Source: CAYJBH01 sp964368815 (GTDB taxonomy: Bacteria; Bacillota; Clostridia; Oscillospirales; Ruminococcaceae). Taken from it: a DNA stretch of 64,000 nt. The stretch lies in the NCBI GenBank assembly GCA_964368815.1, contig CAYJDA010000008.1:1-64000 (forward strand), given 5' to 3'. Position 1 is the stretch's first letter. Each line of letters opens with the position of its first letter. The notes under the pieces were generated by a model. The model saw only the letters and a list, made by a program, of their open reading frames with translations, made no database searches and had not been told where the DNA came from. The translations under genes and the position numbers were made by a program. This document shows, piece by piece, positions 1 to 7,929 of this stretch.

Positions 1-125
1 CCGCTCAACTTTTGTTATTATAGCATGTTTGTTTTATTATTTCAATATATTTTATTAATATTTTTTTATTTCTCGGAGTGTAGTAGTGAATTGCTACACT
101 CCGAGAACATTTGTGTCATGAAGAT

Positions 126-1544
126 TTAGTTGTATGTTGGAGGTTTACGATGTTTTGTTGCCTGTTCAAAGGCATATGCAGCCTTTATCAACAGTGGTTC
201 ACTGAATGGTTTGCCTACAAAAGTTATACCAAAAGGCATGTTATCATCGTCGTATCCTGCCGGAACAATAATGGATGGATATCCCGATATTGGTGAGCAG
301 TCAGTAATGCCCGGGCATACTAAAATATCAAGATCGCTTGAATCAAATATTTTATTTAATGCCTGCTTTGCTTCTTCATGACTTTTCATCTTACCTAAAA
401 TGTATTCAGGGTCGGTGCAATTTCCTGAGGTTTTTAACTCGGCATCAAGTAGGATACTCATGCCATACTTTAATCCAATTTCCTTGTTATCGGCGTAATA
501 GTCTATCATGTCGTTTAAAGTTCGGCATTTAGTAGAGGGGTTTGTTGAAAGATATTTGTTTAAGCACATCTTGAATTCATATAAAAGAACACAGGAATCA
601 CTTTTTAAATGGTTAAGCTTTATGCCTTCAATTAGTTCGGCTCCGCAAGCCTGCAAATCTTTATAGGCCCGTTCGGCAATCTCAGACTGTCCTTTAACAA
701 ACTCGGATTCATACCCTCTGTTTATTCCAATCTTCAAACCTTTTAGTCCATTTAAGTCAAAATAATCGGTATAGTCCATCGGTAGGTCGAGACACCAGGT
801 TGATGGATCATTCTCGTCCTCGCCTACCAGTATGTTAAGTAGTTCAGCGGCATCTGCAACTGTTCTTGCCATAGGACCTGCTATGTCCTGTCCTGTGCAT
901 ATAGGTAAAATCCCGTGCCTACTTACTAGACCTCTCGTAGGTTTAATGCCAACTATACTGTTAAGGTGAGATGGCCATATTATGGAACCATCAGTCTCGG
1001 TGCCAACTGCAACCGTTGCAAGACTAGCCGCCATAGCTACCGCAGAACCTGAACTGGATCCCCAAACATCACCTTCTTTATTATAAGGATTTATTACCTG
1101 CCCACCAGCCGAACTGTGACCGTTTTTCATAGTATATGACATATAGTTTGCAAGCTCGGTCATGTTTGTTTTGCCAAGAATAATCATGCCCGCCTGCCTC
1201 ATTTTCTTGGTGATGGTGGCGTCATACGGCGCAAAGTTATCTCTTAAGGCGATAGATCCCGCGCGTGTTCTCATTAAGTCGTTTGTATTGATATTATCCT
1301 TAATCAGTACCGGTATTCCGTGCATAGCACTTCTTGTTTTACCTTTTTTGCGTTCCCTATCCATTGCTTCGGCAATATGAACTGCATCAGGGTTTAGCTC
1401 AATTACACTATTAATTGTCGGTCCCGATTTATCAATTTCTGCTATTCTTTTTTGATAGCTGAGAACCAGTTCATAAGAACTCAGCTCGCCGGACTGCAAC
1501 ATATTGCGTATCTGTTTTACGGTTAGCTCTTCAACATTAATCAA
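126..1544 (-). CDS. Amidase signature family protein (GatA-like amidase)
   Basis: This 472-residue protein belongs to the amidase signature family, which hydrolyses carboxamides with a Ser-cisSer-Lys triad. The triad is visible as Lys82 in GIPVLIKDN, a Ser cluster at 163-165 in WGSSSGSAV, and the likely nucleophile Ser187 in GTETDGSII. The length fits stand-alone amidases. No gatB or gatC lies nearby, so it is probably a catabolic amidase and not the tRNA amidotransferase subunit. It is the last gene of a minus-strand run, 16 bp after an M20 hydrolase and downstream of a sodium symporter. The likely role is intracellular cleavage of an imported amide. The substrate cannot be told from the sequence. 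Confidence 0.9.
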   Translation of the reverse strand: MINVEELTVKQIRNMLQSGELSSYELVLSYQKRIAEIDKSGPTINSVIELNPDAVHIAEAMDRERKKGKTRSAMHGIPVLIKDNINTNDLMRTRAGSIALRDNFAPYDATITKKMRQAGMIILGKTNMTELANYMSYTMKNGHSSAGGQVINPYNKEGDVWGSSSGSAVAMAASLATVAVGTETDGSIIWPSHLNSIVGIKPTRGLVSRHGILPICTGQDIAGPMARTVADAAELLNILVGEDENDPSTWCLDLPMDYTDYFDLNGLKGLKIGINRGYESEFVKGQSEIAERAYKDLQACGAELIEGIKLNHLKSDSCVLLYEFKMCLNKYLSTNPSTKCRTLNDMIDYYADNKEIGLKYGMSILLDAELKTSGNCTDPEYILGKMKSHEEAKQALNKIFDSSDLDILVCPGITDCSPISGYPSIIVPAGYDDDNMPFGITFVGKPFSEPLLIKAAYAFEQATKHRKPPTYN

Positions 1545-1560
1545 GATAGTCCCCTTTCAT

Positions 1561-2730
1561 CTATAATTGACCTGTCTCGGCAAGGTACACGCCAAAGAAA
1601 CATTCAAGCGCAACCTTAAGCTGATCCTCATCTAAATCAAAGTTGTGATTATGTAGAGGATAAATGCAATCTTTATCAGGGTTGTTTATACCTACCCTAA
1701 AAAAACTACCCGGAACATTTTGCAGATAATAGCCAAAATCTTCTGATACCGGTGTTTTTTCTACGGCTTCCAGCTGTAATCCAAGCTTATTTGCCACATC
1801 TGCTACCGTTTGTGTTTCGGTTTCATGGTTAGCTAAAACAGGATATCCTCGCTCAAATCTGTAGCTATATTTTACGCCATACATTTCGCAGGCAGTTTTA
1901 ACAGCAAGCTCTATCCTTTCTTCAATAAGCTCGGACGTTTCCTTCTCATAGGTTCTTACGGTACCCTCCATAATAACCTTGCTTGGGATTACGTTATAGG
2001 AGTGACCACCATGAATATTACATATACTTATAACTGCAGACTTAATAGGCGATATAAATCTGCTTATTATACTGTTAATATTTTGGATTGCTGCACCCAT
2101 TGCTGCAACAGTATCGACCGTGTCAGACGGGCGGCTGCCATGTCCTCCCTCACCTTTAAGTTCGATAAAAAAGCTGTCTGAAGCTGCCATATATGCCCCT
2201 GATCTTATACCAACAACCCCTGCCGAAAGTTCGTCGGAAACGTGAAACCCAAAGATTTTATCCACGCCTTCAAGGCAACCGTCTTTAATCATAGGAGCGG
2301 CGCCACCGGGGGGAAGTTCCTCTGCGTATTGGAAGATTAAAACAACACTCCCCTTGATATAGGACGGATTTTCGCTTAGCAAATGAGCCATACCGAGCAA
2401 CGTAGCCACATGAGCATCGTGTCCGCAGGCATGCATTACTCCCGGAATTTTGCTTGCATATTCAAGAGGTTTCACCTCCTGTATTCCAAGTGCATCTATG
2501 TCGGCCCTAAATGCAATGCATGGGCCCTCAGTGTTATTGCTCATTGTAGCCACAATACCGTTTTCACCACAATCACGGTATTGCACATTAAGTGAAGTTA
2601 GTTGTTCCTTTATATACGCAACCGTTTCCTCCTCATGAAAAGACATACTGGGATACATATGCAGGTGTCGTCTATGCTTTATCATGCTTTCAAGCTGCTT
2701 TGCTGCATATTGCTTAATTTTTGTTATCAT
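1561..2730 (-). CDS. M20 family amidohydrolase / N-acyl-amino-acid carboxypeptidase
   Basis: This 389-residue M20D-type metallohydrolase removes acyl groups from amino acids or small peptides (relatives include hippurate hydrolase and IAA-amino-acid hydrolase). Visible motifs are the RADIDAL aspartates near 77-79, the metal-binding MHACGHDAH at 99-107, the Glu pair in QYAEELP near 137-138, and a C-terminal LHNHNF histidine. The central dimerisation insert begins near HGSRPSD. It lies between the symporter module and the amidase, all on the minus strand, which suggests stepwise breakdown of one imported N-acylated or amidated compound. A 13-bp hairpin sits just before it and may tune its expression relative to the symporter. 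The exact substrate is unknown. Confidence 0.9.
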   Translation of the reverse strand: MITKIKQYAAKQLESMIKHRRHLHMYPSMSFHEEETVAYIKEQLTSLNVQYRDCGENGIVATMSNNTEGPCIAFRADIDALGIQEVKPLEYASKIPGVMHACGHDAHVATLLGMAHLLSENPSYIKGSVVLIFQYAEELPPGGAAPMIKDGCLEGVDKIFGFHVSDELSAGVVGIRSGAYMAASDSFFIELKGEGGHGSRPSDTVDTVAAMGAAIQNINSIISRFISPIKSAVISICNIHGGHSYNVIPSKVIMEGTVRTYEKETSELIEERIELAVKTACEMYGVKYSYRFERGYPVLANHETETQTVADVANKLGLQLEAVEKTPVSEDFGYYLQNVPGSFFRVGINNPDKDCIYPLHNHNFDLDEDQLKVALECFFGVYLAETGQL

Positions 2731-2750
2731 ATTTACTCTCCATAATTCTC

Positions 2751-2780
2751 ACAAGGCTTTTTCAAACGAAAAAGCCTTGT
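2751..2780 (-). terminator. Intercistronic 13-bp perfect hairpin
   Basis: ACAAGGCTTTTTC and GAAAAAGCCTTGT pair perfectly around a 4-nt loop. The hairpin lies between the 44-aa membrane protein gene and the M20 gene. On the minus strand it is not followed by a clear U-tract, so it may be a partial terminator or an mRNA-processing or stability hairpin rather than a full stop. Confidence 0.6.
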
Positions 2781-2789
2781 GAGTAAAAG

Positions 2790-2924
2790 TTACCAAAGTG
2801 TATTATTTTTCATCTCTTTAATGAGAATGTAAATAAGTAGTCCCACGGTGGCTGCTAAGCCTATCATAACGATATACATTACAGCAACAAATACCGACTG
2901 TGACATAAAAAGAGTAGGATCCAT
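2790..2924 (-). CDS. Small single-TM membrane protein (44 aa), symporter partner
   Basis: A 44-residue reading frame starts with ATG 7-8 bp after a perfect GGAGG (plus-strand cctcc at about 2934-2938). It encodes a short N-terminus, one hydrophobic helix (about residues 11-36) and a Lys/Asn-rich tail ending KNNTLW. It begins 17 bp after the symporter stop. Together with the 41-aa protein upstream it brackets the symporter gene, which suggests a small accessory subunit or assembly factor. No function can be assigned from motifs. Its strong ribosome-binding site and position within the operon argue that it is real. Confidence 0.7.
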   Translation of the reverse strand: MDPTLFMSQSVFVAVMYIVMIGLAATVGLLIYILIKEMKNNTLW

Positions 2925-2941
2925 AATGTTTACCTCCAAAA

Positions 2942-4393
2942 TTATTTCTTATCGGATGAAATTGCGGCTGTTACCTGCTCATTCATCACCGACCATTTAA
3001 AGTTGTTATCCGGAGCTATCTTGCTTCCTACACCGATAACCACCATTCCTATAAATGCTGAAACGACCGGAGCAGCATAGGAGGATATTGTGAAATATGC
3101 TACCAGTCCACAGCTCACGCTGAGAATCATGGCAAGTAGAACAGCTGTTTTGTTACATTTTTTATCGTACATTCCATATGCAACAGGCCATATGGTTGCT
3201 GCAACGGCAGAACCTGTTAGATAAAGTACCTGATACATGCTTGCCGGCTGGTTCCAGACAAGTATTACGGTAAGAACCGACATTCCAATCATGGTGTAAC
3301 GAACATATTTGACAACCTGTTCGTTTGTTGCCTTGGGTTTAAAAACACCCTTATAGATATCCTGAACCAATAGGTTTGAAGATGCTGTAAGCACACTGCT
3401 GACGGTTGAAGCAAGTGCACTATAGATAATAATAAGAACTAAAACTGCGCCTGCAGGACCGAGTAGTTGGCTTACAACAATCGGGAATACCATGTTTACC
3501 TGCGGAATAATATAACCATTTGCTACTGCAATAAAGGCTAACGAACCGGCTAAAATCGGAACTGTTGTCCAGATAAGGCCGCTTAAAATAAAGGAGCGAA
3601 ATGCAACTTTTTCCTTTGCGGCATATATACGTTGCCACCAAATATTACTGTGGAATATCTCTCCTGTAGCAAACAAAAAGTTGCTACCAAGATACATTAG
3701 ACCCACTCCAGAAATAAGGTTCATGAGTTCGGGTTTTGATTGCATAACACCTGTATAAACATCAGCAGGACTAAATTTGATAAAGGCTAAAACTGCAGTT
3801 ATCAAAAGAACTCCCAGAATTAACATGGCCATAATAAAGTCGGTAGAAAGAATGGCCTTTAAACCTCCCTTAAAGGTATATATGGTACATACTGCCATAA
3901 TTATTAACATGCCATAATGATATTCGAGGCCTGAAAGTGCTTGCAGCAGAATTCCTCCTGCCATTGCCTGTGTCATTAAAAAACCAATAAAATACCATGC
4001 TGATATTATAAGAAATACAAACCAAACCGGACGACCAAATCTGCAGCGGATGAAATCACCGCTGGTGCAACCATTTGGCATAATTTTCTTAATTCTTAAA
4101 GCTAAAGGAGCAAAGATACACAGACTTAAACCTGCTGTCGCATAGCCAAAACAAGCAACAATACCTAAAGTATAGCCCTGCTCGGGTGCTGACATGGTGG
4201 TATTACCTGTAACCCATGCTGCAATAAGTGTTGCTGTGCTTAATGCTAAACCAACGCTACGACCGGCATATAGAAAGTCGTTTGAGTTTTTATTTAGTCG
4301 CTTTGCGGCAAAAAATCCAAATGATAGCAACATGATGGATATTACACCCACAACAACAAGTGCAATGGGTGCACTGATAAATGTAGTTTCCAT
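2942..4393 (-). CDS. Sodium:solute symporter (SSS family)
   Basis: This 483-residue polytopic membrane protein has the SSS-family pattern: about 13 hydrophobic helices, an early FLYAGRSVGLALS segment, AAWVTGNTTMSAPEQGY in the substrate/sodium region, and the TFKGGLKAILSTDFIMA segment typical of PutP/PanF-like carriers. It should import an organic solute driven by sodium. It is flanked at 28 and 17 bp by two sub-45-aa membrane proteins and followed by M20 and amidase hydrolases, so the solute is plausibly an N-acyl amino acid, small peptide or amide. Rnf and the Oad pair further along would supply the sodium or proton gradient. Confidence 0.92.
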   Translation of the reverse strand: METTFISAPIALVVVGVISIMLLSFGFFAAKRLNKNSNDFLYAGRSVGLALSTATLIAAWVTGNTTMSAPEQGYTLGIVACFGYATAGLSLCIFAPLALRIKKIMPNGCTSGDFIRCRFGRPVWFVFLIISAWYFIGFLMTQAMAGGILLQALSGLEYHYGMLIIMAVCTIYTFKGGLKAILSTDFIMAMLILGVLLITAVLAFIKFSPADVYTGVMQSKPELMNLISGVGLMYLGSNFLFATGEIFHSNIWWQRIYAAKEKVAFRSFILSGLIWTTVPILAGSLAFIAVANGYIIPQVNMVFPIVVSQLLGPAGAVLVLIIIYSALASTVSSVLTASSNLLVQDIYKGVFKPKATNEQVVKYVRYTMIGMSVLTVILVWNQPASMYQVLYLTGSAVAATIWPVAYGMYDKKCNKTAVLLAMILSVSCGLVAYFTISSYAAPVVSAFIGMVVIGVGSKIAPDNNFKWSVMNEQVTAAISSDKK

Positions 4394-4420
4394 TAAATTT
4401 TACCCTCCGTACTTATGTTT

Positions 4421-4546
4421 TTACTCTTCAGCAAATGGATCAACGTCTTTATATTTGCGATTTCCAATCAAGATGTAGCTCACCGTGCAAAGCGTGGTAA
4501 AAACTCCAATAGCAAATATAATCAACGCTACAGTATAGTCCGGCAT
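4421..4546 (-). CDS. Small single-TM protein (41 aa), symporter small accessory subunit-like
   Basis: A 41-residue frame starts with ATG a few bases after a perfect AAGGAGG. The protein has one hydrophobic segment (about residues 6-28) followed by a short charged tail, NRKYKDVDPFAEE. It is the first gene of the symporter operon, 27 bp before the symporter start. Very small proteins next to SSS symporters are known in Firmicutes and are annotated as symporter small accessory proteins. This one fits by size, membrane helix and place, but there is no catalytic motif. Confidence 0.75.
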   Translation of the reverse strand: MPDYTVALIIFAIGVFTTLCTVSYILIGNRKYKDVDPFAEE

Positions 4547-4570
4547 CCGGTATCCTCCTTCCTTAATTTA

Positions 4571-4625
4571 GTGTTTTTTGATAAAAAGGCGATTCACAAC
4601 AGCATTTTTACTATTGCGCATCACC
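4571..4625 (-). promoter_or_regulatory. Leader hairpin with U-tract (attenuator-like)
   Basis: Read on the minus strand, the first transcribed bases form GGTGAT/ATCGCC plus CGCAATAG/CTGTTGTG around an AT-rich loop, followed by TTTTTATC. The mispaired positions are all G-U wobbles only in minus-strand RNA, which supports this strand. It starts within about 10 nt of the predicted transcription start and about 30 nt before the first ribosome-binding site, so it could end transcription early. Confidence 0.55.
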
Positions 4626-4637
4626 TTTGATAAGTTA

Positions 4638-4666
4638 TTTATATCACAAATAAGTGCAATTGTCAA
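4638..4666 (-). promoter_or_regulatory. Sigma-A promoter of the symporter operon
   Basis: The minus strand carries TTGACA (4661-4666), a 17-bp spacer and TATAAA (4638-4643). It points at the 41-aa gene and the symporter operon. Confidence 0.8.
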
Positions 4667-4811
4667 CAAAATGTTATAAAAAAATGTTAATTATGTGAAA
4701 TTGCACAGCTGGTTTAATTATTATCTTTTTAATTTTTACATATATTATATTAAAACCATCCATGTTATCAACTACTCTTATTGTCTAATGCAGGATAAAA
4801 AGTGTAAAATT

Positions 4812-5120
4812 TTAACTTGATGAAACTAAGCTTTTTTTCAAATTCACAATATTATTGTCTAAAAAAAAGACTCCCTCACCTTCCAGCAATGCTTTTTGCA
4901 ATTCCGGTCCGGCTAGCCCAAAACGTTTGGCAAGCCGACCATCGGAGCATACCACCCTATGGCAGGGAACCGATTTATCCTTACAGCTACACATGGCGAA
5001 GCCAACAATCCTGCTACGTCGTGGATTGCCGGTAAGACGAGCTACCTGACCGTAGGTGATAACCTTGCCGGCAGGTACTTTTCTCACTATATCATAAATA
5101 TTTTTATATAGCTCATTCAT
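4812..5120 (-). CDS. MGMT-family DNA-binding protein (O6-alkylguanine-DNA alkyltransferase domain)
   Basis: This 102-residue protein consists only of the C-terminal DNA-binding/alkyl-acceptor domain of O6-methylguanine-DNA methyltransferases. It has the winged helix ITYGQVARLTG (21-31), the arginine-finger region RSRIVGFAM (36-44) and the active-site motif VPCHRVV with Cys53. Alkyltransferase-like proteins of similar length usually have Trp in place of this Cys. Here the Cys is present, so true alkyl transfer is possible despite the missing N-terminal domain. It reads towards the symporter promoter and is separated by 67 bp from the HxlR gene. Confidence 0.88.
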   Translation of the reverse strand: MNELYKNIYDIVRKVPAGKVITYGQVARLTGNPRRSRIVGFAMCSCKDKSVPCHRVVCSDGRLAKRFGLAGPELQKALLEGEGVFFLDNNIVNLKKSLVSSS

Positions 5121-5187
5121 AGATAGTATGTATGTTTAATATATTCATTATTGCCCCTTAAACCATAACAGAGCACATTTTTTGCAT

Positions 5188-5532
5188 TTAACTTATAGAT
5201 TTTTTATATTCTGACCCCCAAACCTCAAGTGCATTTAACACCGGCTTTAGGCTCGTGCCCAGTTCTGTTAAGGAGTATTCAACTCTTGGCGGCACCTCGG
5301 CATAAACTTTTCGTGTTACCAGCCCACTACTCTCCATCTGTCGAAGGTTTGATGTTAAAACCTTTTGAGATATTCCCTCAATAGATTTCTTCAGCTCTCC
5401 AAAACGTTTGGTTCCCATATCTAAATCTCTGAGAATTAATATTTTCCATTTATCACTAATCAATGTTAATGTAGTTTCAACTGGGCAGCCCGGTAGTTTA
5501 TCAAGCATCATTTTCTTCATTGGTTTCCTCAA
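5188..5532 (-). CDS. HxlR-family winged-helix transcriptional regulator
   Basis: This 114-residue MarR-like repressor/activator has the HxlR hallmark GCPVETTLTLISDKW with conserved Cys16 near the N-terminus. That cysteine often acts as a redox or electrophile sensor. A winged helix follows: RDLDMGTKRFGELKKSI, then EGISQKVLTSNLRQMESSGL and the wing RVEYSLTELG. It is divergent from the amino-acid ABC transporter operon, with about 100 bp between, so it may control that operon, itself, or the MGMT-like gene downstream. No operator palindrome was clear. Confidence 0.9.
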   Translation of the reverse strand: MRKPMKKMMLDKLPGCPVETTLTLISDKWKILILRDLDMGTKRFGELKKSIEGISQKVLTSNLRQMESSGLVTRKVYAEVPPRVEYSLTELGTSLKPVLNALEVWGSEYKKSIS

Positions 5533-5560
5533 GGTAACTAAGGCACAAACATGTGCGTAC

Positions 5561-5589
5561 TTTACAAAATCTCACTATAGCTATAAAAT
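5561..5589 (+). promoter_or_regulatory. Sigma-A promoter of the amino-acid ABC operon
   Basis: TTTACA (5561-5566), a 17-bp spacer and TAAAAT (5584-5589) lie about 45 bp upstream of the lipoprotein start, in the region divergent from the HxlR gene. Confidence 0.65.
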
Positions 5590-5633
5590 AACACATGTAA
5601 GTGAATTTGTCAAATAAAAAAAAGGAGAGCATT

Positions 5634-6473
5634 TTGAAAAAATTGATATCAGTTTTATTATCAATCACAATATTGTGTTTCAGCTTAATAGGTTGTTCTG
5701 ATACTTCCAGCGAAACATCGTCAGAAGTTTTGAGGGTTGGAATGGATCTAAAGTTTCCACCATACTCCTATGTTGATGCTGATGGTAATCCTGCAGGACT
5801 TGAACCTATAATATCCGAAGCATTCGGTGAGTTTCTAGGCATGGATGTAGAGATTGTAAACACTGATTTTAGTCTGCTGCTTGGAGCTCTTGAAGTTGGT
5901 GATGTAGACATTCTTATTGCAGATATGTCGGTAACCGAAGAAAGACTTGAAAAAGCTGATTTTTCCGATCCTTATCGCTATTCACAGTCTTTGGCGCTTG
6001 TAAATAAAGATTATGCACAGGCAAACAACGTTACTGATGATATGCCACCGGAAGAATTTTTCCATCTTGAAGGATCTGCATTTATTGGATTGGCCGGAAC
6101 CTTTGGTGTTGTTATTCCGCAAAGTTTTGGAGCCGAAGTTACCGAGGTTACCGAAATTGGCAACGGTATTTTAGAGGTTACTAACGGACAATCAACAGCA
6201 CTGGTTGCTTCCAGTGAAGTTCATGGTTATCATGCCGCTAATAAAGATACAACTGTTGTGTATAGTGGAATAGGCGACGTTTCGCGTTCTTGTTTTGTTG
6301 TTCCAAAGGGTGAAACCGAGTTGTTGGAAAAGTCAAACGAATTTATTGCAACTATGTATGAAGATGGTGGACTTTACGATCAGATTAGAGAGGAATTCGA
6401 TCCTATAGTGGCAGACTTTTTAAAGAGTGATGAACTTGGGCTCGACTACATCGTTAATGAGCCCGGAAAATAA
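5634..6473 (+). CDS. Amino-acid ABC transporter, substrate-binding lipoprotein
   Basis: This is a periplasmic-binding-protein family 3 lipoprotein of about 279 residues. The TTG at 5634 is chosen as start because AAGGAGAG lies 5-10 bp upstream and the product then begins MKKLISVLLS with a lipobox LIGC (Cys21). The GTG at 5601 gives an extra charged leader with no clear ribosome-binding site. The mature part has the family signature VGMDLKFPPYSYVDADG and the segment ADMSVTEERLEKADFSDPY. It should bind a polar amino acid or related solute outside the membrane and pass it to the permease 6 bp downstream. Confidence 0.88.
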   Translation: MKKLISVLLSITILCFSLIGCSDTSSETSSEVLRVGMDLKFPPYSYVDADGNPAGLEPIISEAFGEFLGMDVEIVNTDFSLLLGALEVGDVDILIADMSVTEERLEKADFSDPYRYSQSLALVNKDYAQANNVTDDMPPEEFFHLEGSAFIGLAGTFGVVIPQSFGAEVTEVTEIGNGILEVTNGQSTALVASSEVHGYHAANKDTTVVYSGIGDVSRSCFVVPKGETELLEKSNEFIATMYEDGGLYDQIREEFDPIVADFLKSDELGLDYIVNEPGK

Positions 6474-6479
6474 TGATAC

Positions 6480-7211
6480 ATGAAAAAAACTGAGATATTA
6501 CAATACATTATTGTTGTTATGCTTTTTGCTCTGGGCATTGGCTATGCTTTATTTAATTCGTCCGACAATCCGAGATATGATTTAATACTAATTGATTATA
6601 GTTTATTACTTGATGCATTTATTGGGACGATATATGTTAGTTTAGTCACCCTTGTAGGGGCATTGGTGATAGGCTTTGTTCTATTTATGATGATGCGCTC
6701 AAAAATAGTGTTTTTAAGAGCGATTTCAAATGTTTTTAACGAAATAATTATGGGCACTCCGCTGCTTGTTATGATTTTTTTAATTGTATATGTTTTAGGT
6801 GCCATTATTGGCAATGGTGATAAGCTATTACTTGGAATTATTGCTCTGATTCTATATAACGGTCCATATGTTGCAAATGCGTACGAAACCACAGCAGCAG
6901 TTGTGGACAGAGACCAGTATACCGTTATGGAACTATATAAATTTAAATGGTATCAAAGGTATCTTTATATAATAATTCCACAGATGATAAAACCATTTAT
7001 ACCCTCACTTATTAATAATCTGTCGAGTGTAATAAAAAGTTCATCGCTTTTAAACGTTATCTCTATAACCGAGATAACCTATATTACAACGGTAATATCC
7101 TCTCGCAACTTCGCATTTATAGAAGGATATTATATTATGTGGCTTATGTATCTTATTGTAACCATACCGCTGTCGTTACTTGCTAAATATGTTGGAAAGA
7201 AGGTGGCGTAA
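6480..7211 (+). CDS. Amino-acid ABC transporter permease (HisM/GlnP type)
   Basis: This 243-residue integral membrane protein has about five hydrophobic helices and the permease EAA region around NAYETTAAVVDRDQYTVMELYKF. The segment FIPSLINNLSSVIKSSSLL is typical of polar amino-acid permeases. The single permease probably forms a homodimer. It starts 6 bp after the binding-protein stop, and its stop codon overlaps the ATPase start by 1 nt, so the three proteins are translated together. Confidence 0.88.
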   Translation: MKKTEILQYIIVVMLFALGIGYALFNSSDNPRYDLILIDYSLLLDAFIGTIYVSLVTLVGALVIGFVLFMMMRSKIVFLRAISNVFNEIIMGTPLLVMIFLIVYVLGAIIGNGDKLLLGIIALILYNGPYVANAYETTAAVVDRDQYTVMELYKFKWYQRYLYIIIPQMIKPFIPSLINNLSSVIKSSSLLNVISITEITYITTVISSRNFAFIEGYYIMWLMYLIVTIPLSLLAKYVGKKVA

Positions 7212-7921
7212 TGGACTTATCGATAAAAAATCTTAGTAAATCATATGGGTCCATAACGGTACTCAACAACATTAATATACAGTTATCAGGCTATAACTCT
7301 ATTGGAATAGTGGGTGAGTCCGGTTGCGGAAAATCGACCTTGCTCAGACAGCTTGCCGGGATAGAAGTTCCTGAAAGCGGAGAGATAGTTATTAACGGAC
7401 TATCTCCAATAAAAAGCACCTCGGAATTTCGCGACAAAATAGGGGTGGTTTTTCAAAAACACAATTTATTTCCACACCTTACATTGAAGAAAAATATAAC
7501 CGTTATTCTGCACAGGATAAAAAAAATTAGCAAAGCTAATGCAAATAGTAAAGCTGACGATATTTTAAGACAGCTTTTTATCGAAAATGAGGCAGACAAA
7601 AAACCGCATGAAGTTTCTGGCGGTCAGGCACAGCGAGGATCTATCGCCCGGGCGCTAGCCACTGATCCTGAGTTGATTTTTCTTGACGAACCAACTGCCG
7701 CGCTCGACCCCATCCTCACTCAGGAGGTATTAAAGGCGGTTACTGAACTAAAAAAAGATGGGCGAAGCTTTATTTTTATTACACATGAAATATCATTTTT
7801 AAAAAGTTTTGCCGATTATGTTATCTTCTTAAAAAACGGTGAAGTTTTTGAGCATGGCGATATTAATACTCTTCAAGCTCCGAGGACAGATGAACTAGCA
7901 ACATTTTTAAAAACTCATTAG
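7211..7921 (+). CDS. Amino-acid ABC transporter ATP-binding protein
   Basis: This 236-residue ABC ATPase has Walker A GESGCGKST near 35-43, the signature VSGGQAQRGSIARAL, Walker B LIFLDEPTAALDP and the H-loop ITHEIS. It powers the transporter formed with the preceding permease and lipoprotein. The signature has SGGQAQ instead of SGGQQQ, a mild variation. Its start codon overlaps the permease stop, and the flavin/ferredoxin gene follows after 8 bp. Confidence 0.93.
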   Translation: MDLSIKNLSKSYGSITVLNNINIQLSGYNSIGIVGESGCGKSTLLRQLAGIEVPESGEIVINGLSPIKSTSEFRDKIGVVFQKHNLFPHLTLKKNITVILHRIKKISKANANSKADDILRQLFIENEADKKPHEVSGGQAQRGSIARALATDPELIFLDEPTAALDPILTQEVLKAVTELKKDGRSFIFITHEISFLKSFADYVIFLKNGEVFEHGDINTLQAPRTDELATFLKTH

Positions 7922-7929
7922 AGGTTGTT

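Noticed and set aside
4812..5120. Alkyltransferase-like (ATL) protein
   Set aside because: ATL proteins have Trp in place of the active Cys; here PCHR has the Cys, so the cautious call is MGMT-family.
5601..5636. GTG at 5601 as the start of the binding lipoprotein
   Set aside because: It would put charged residues before the signal peptide, and a good AAGGAGAG sits inside this extension, correctly spaced for the TTG at 5634.
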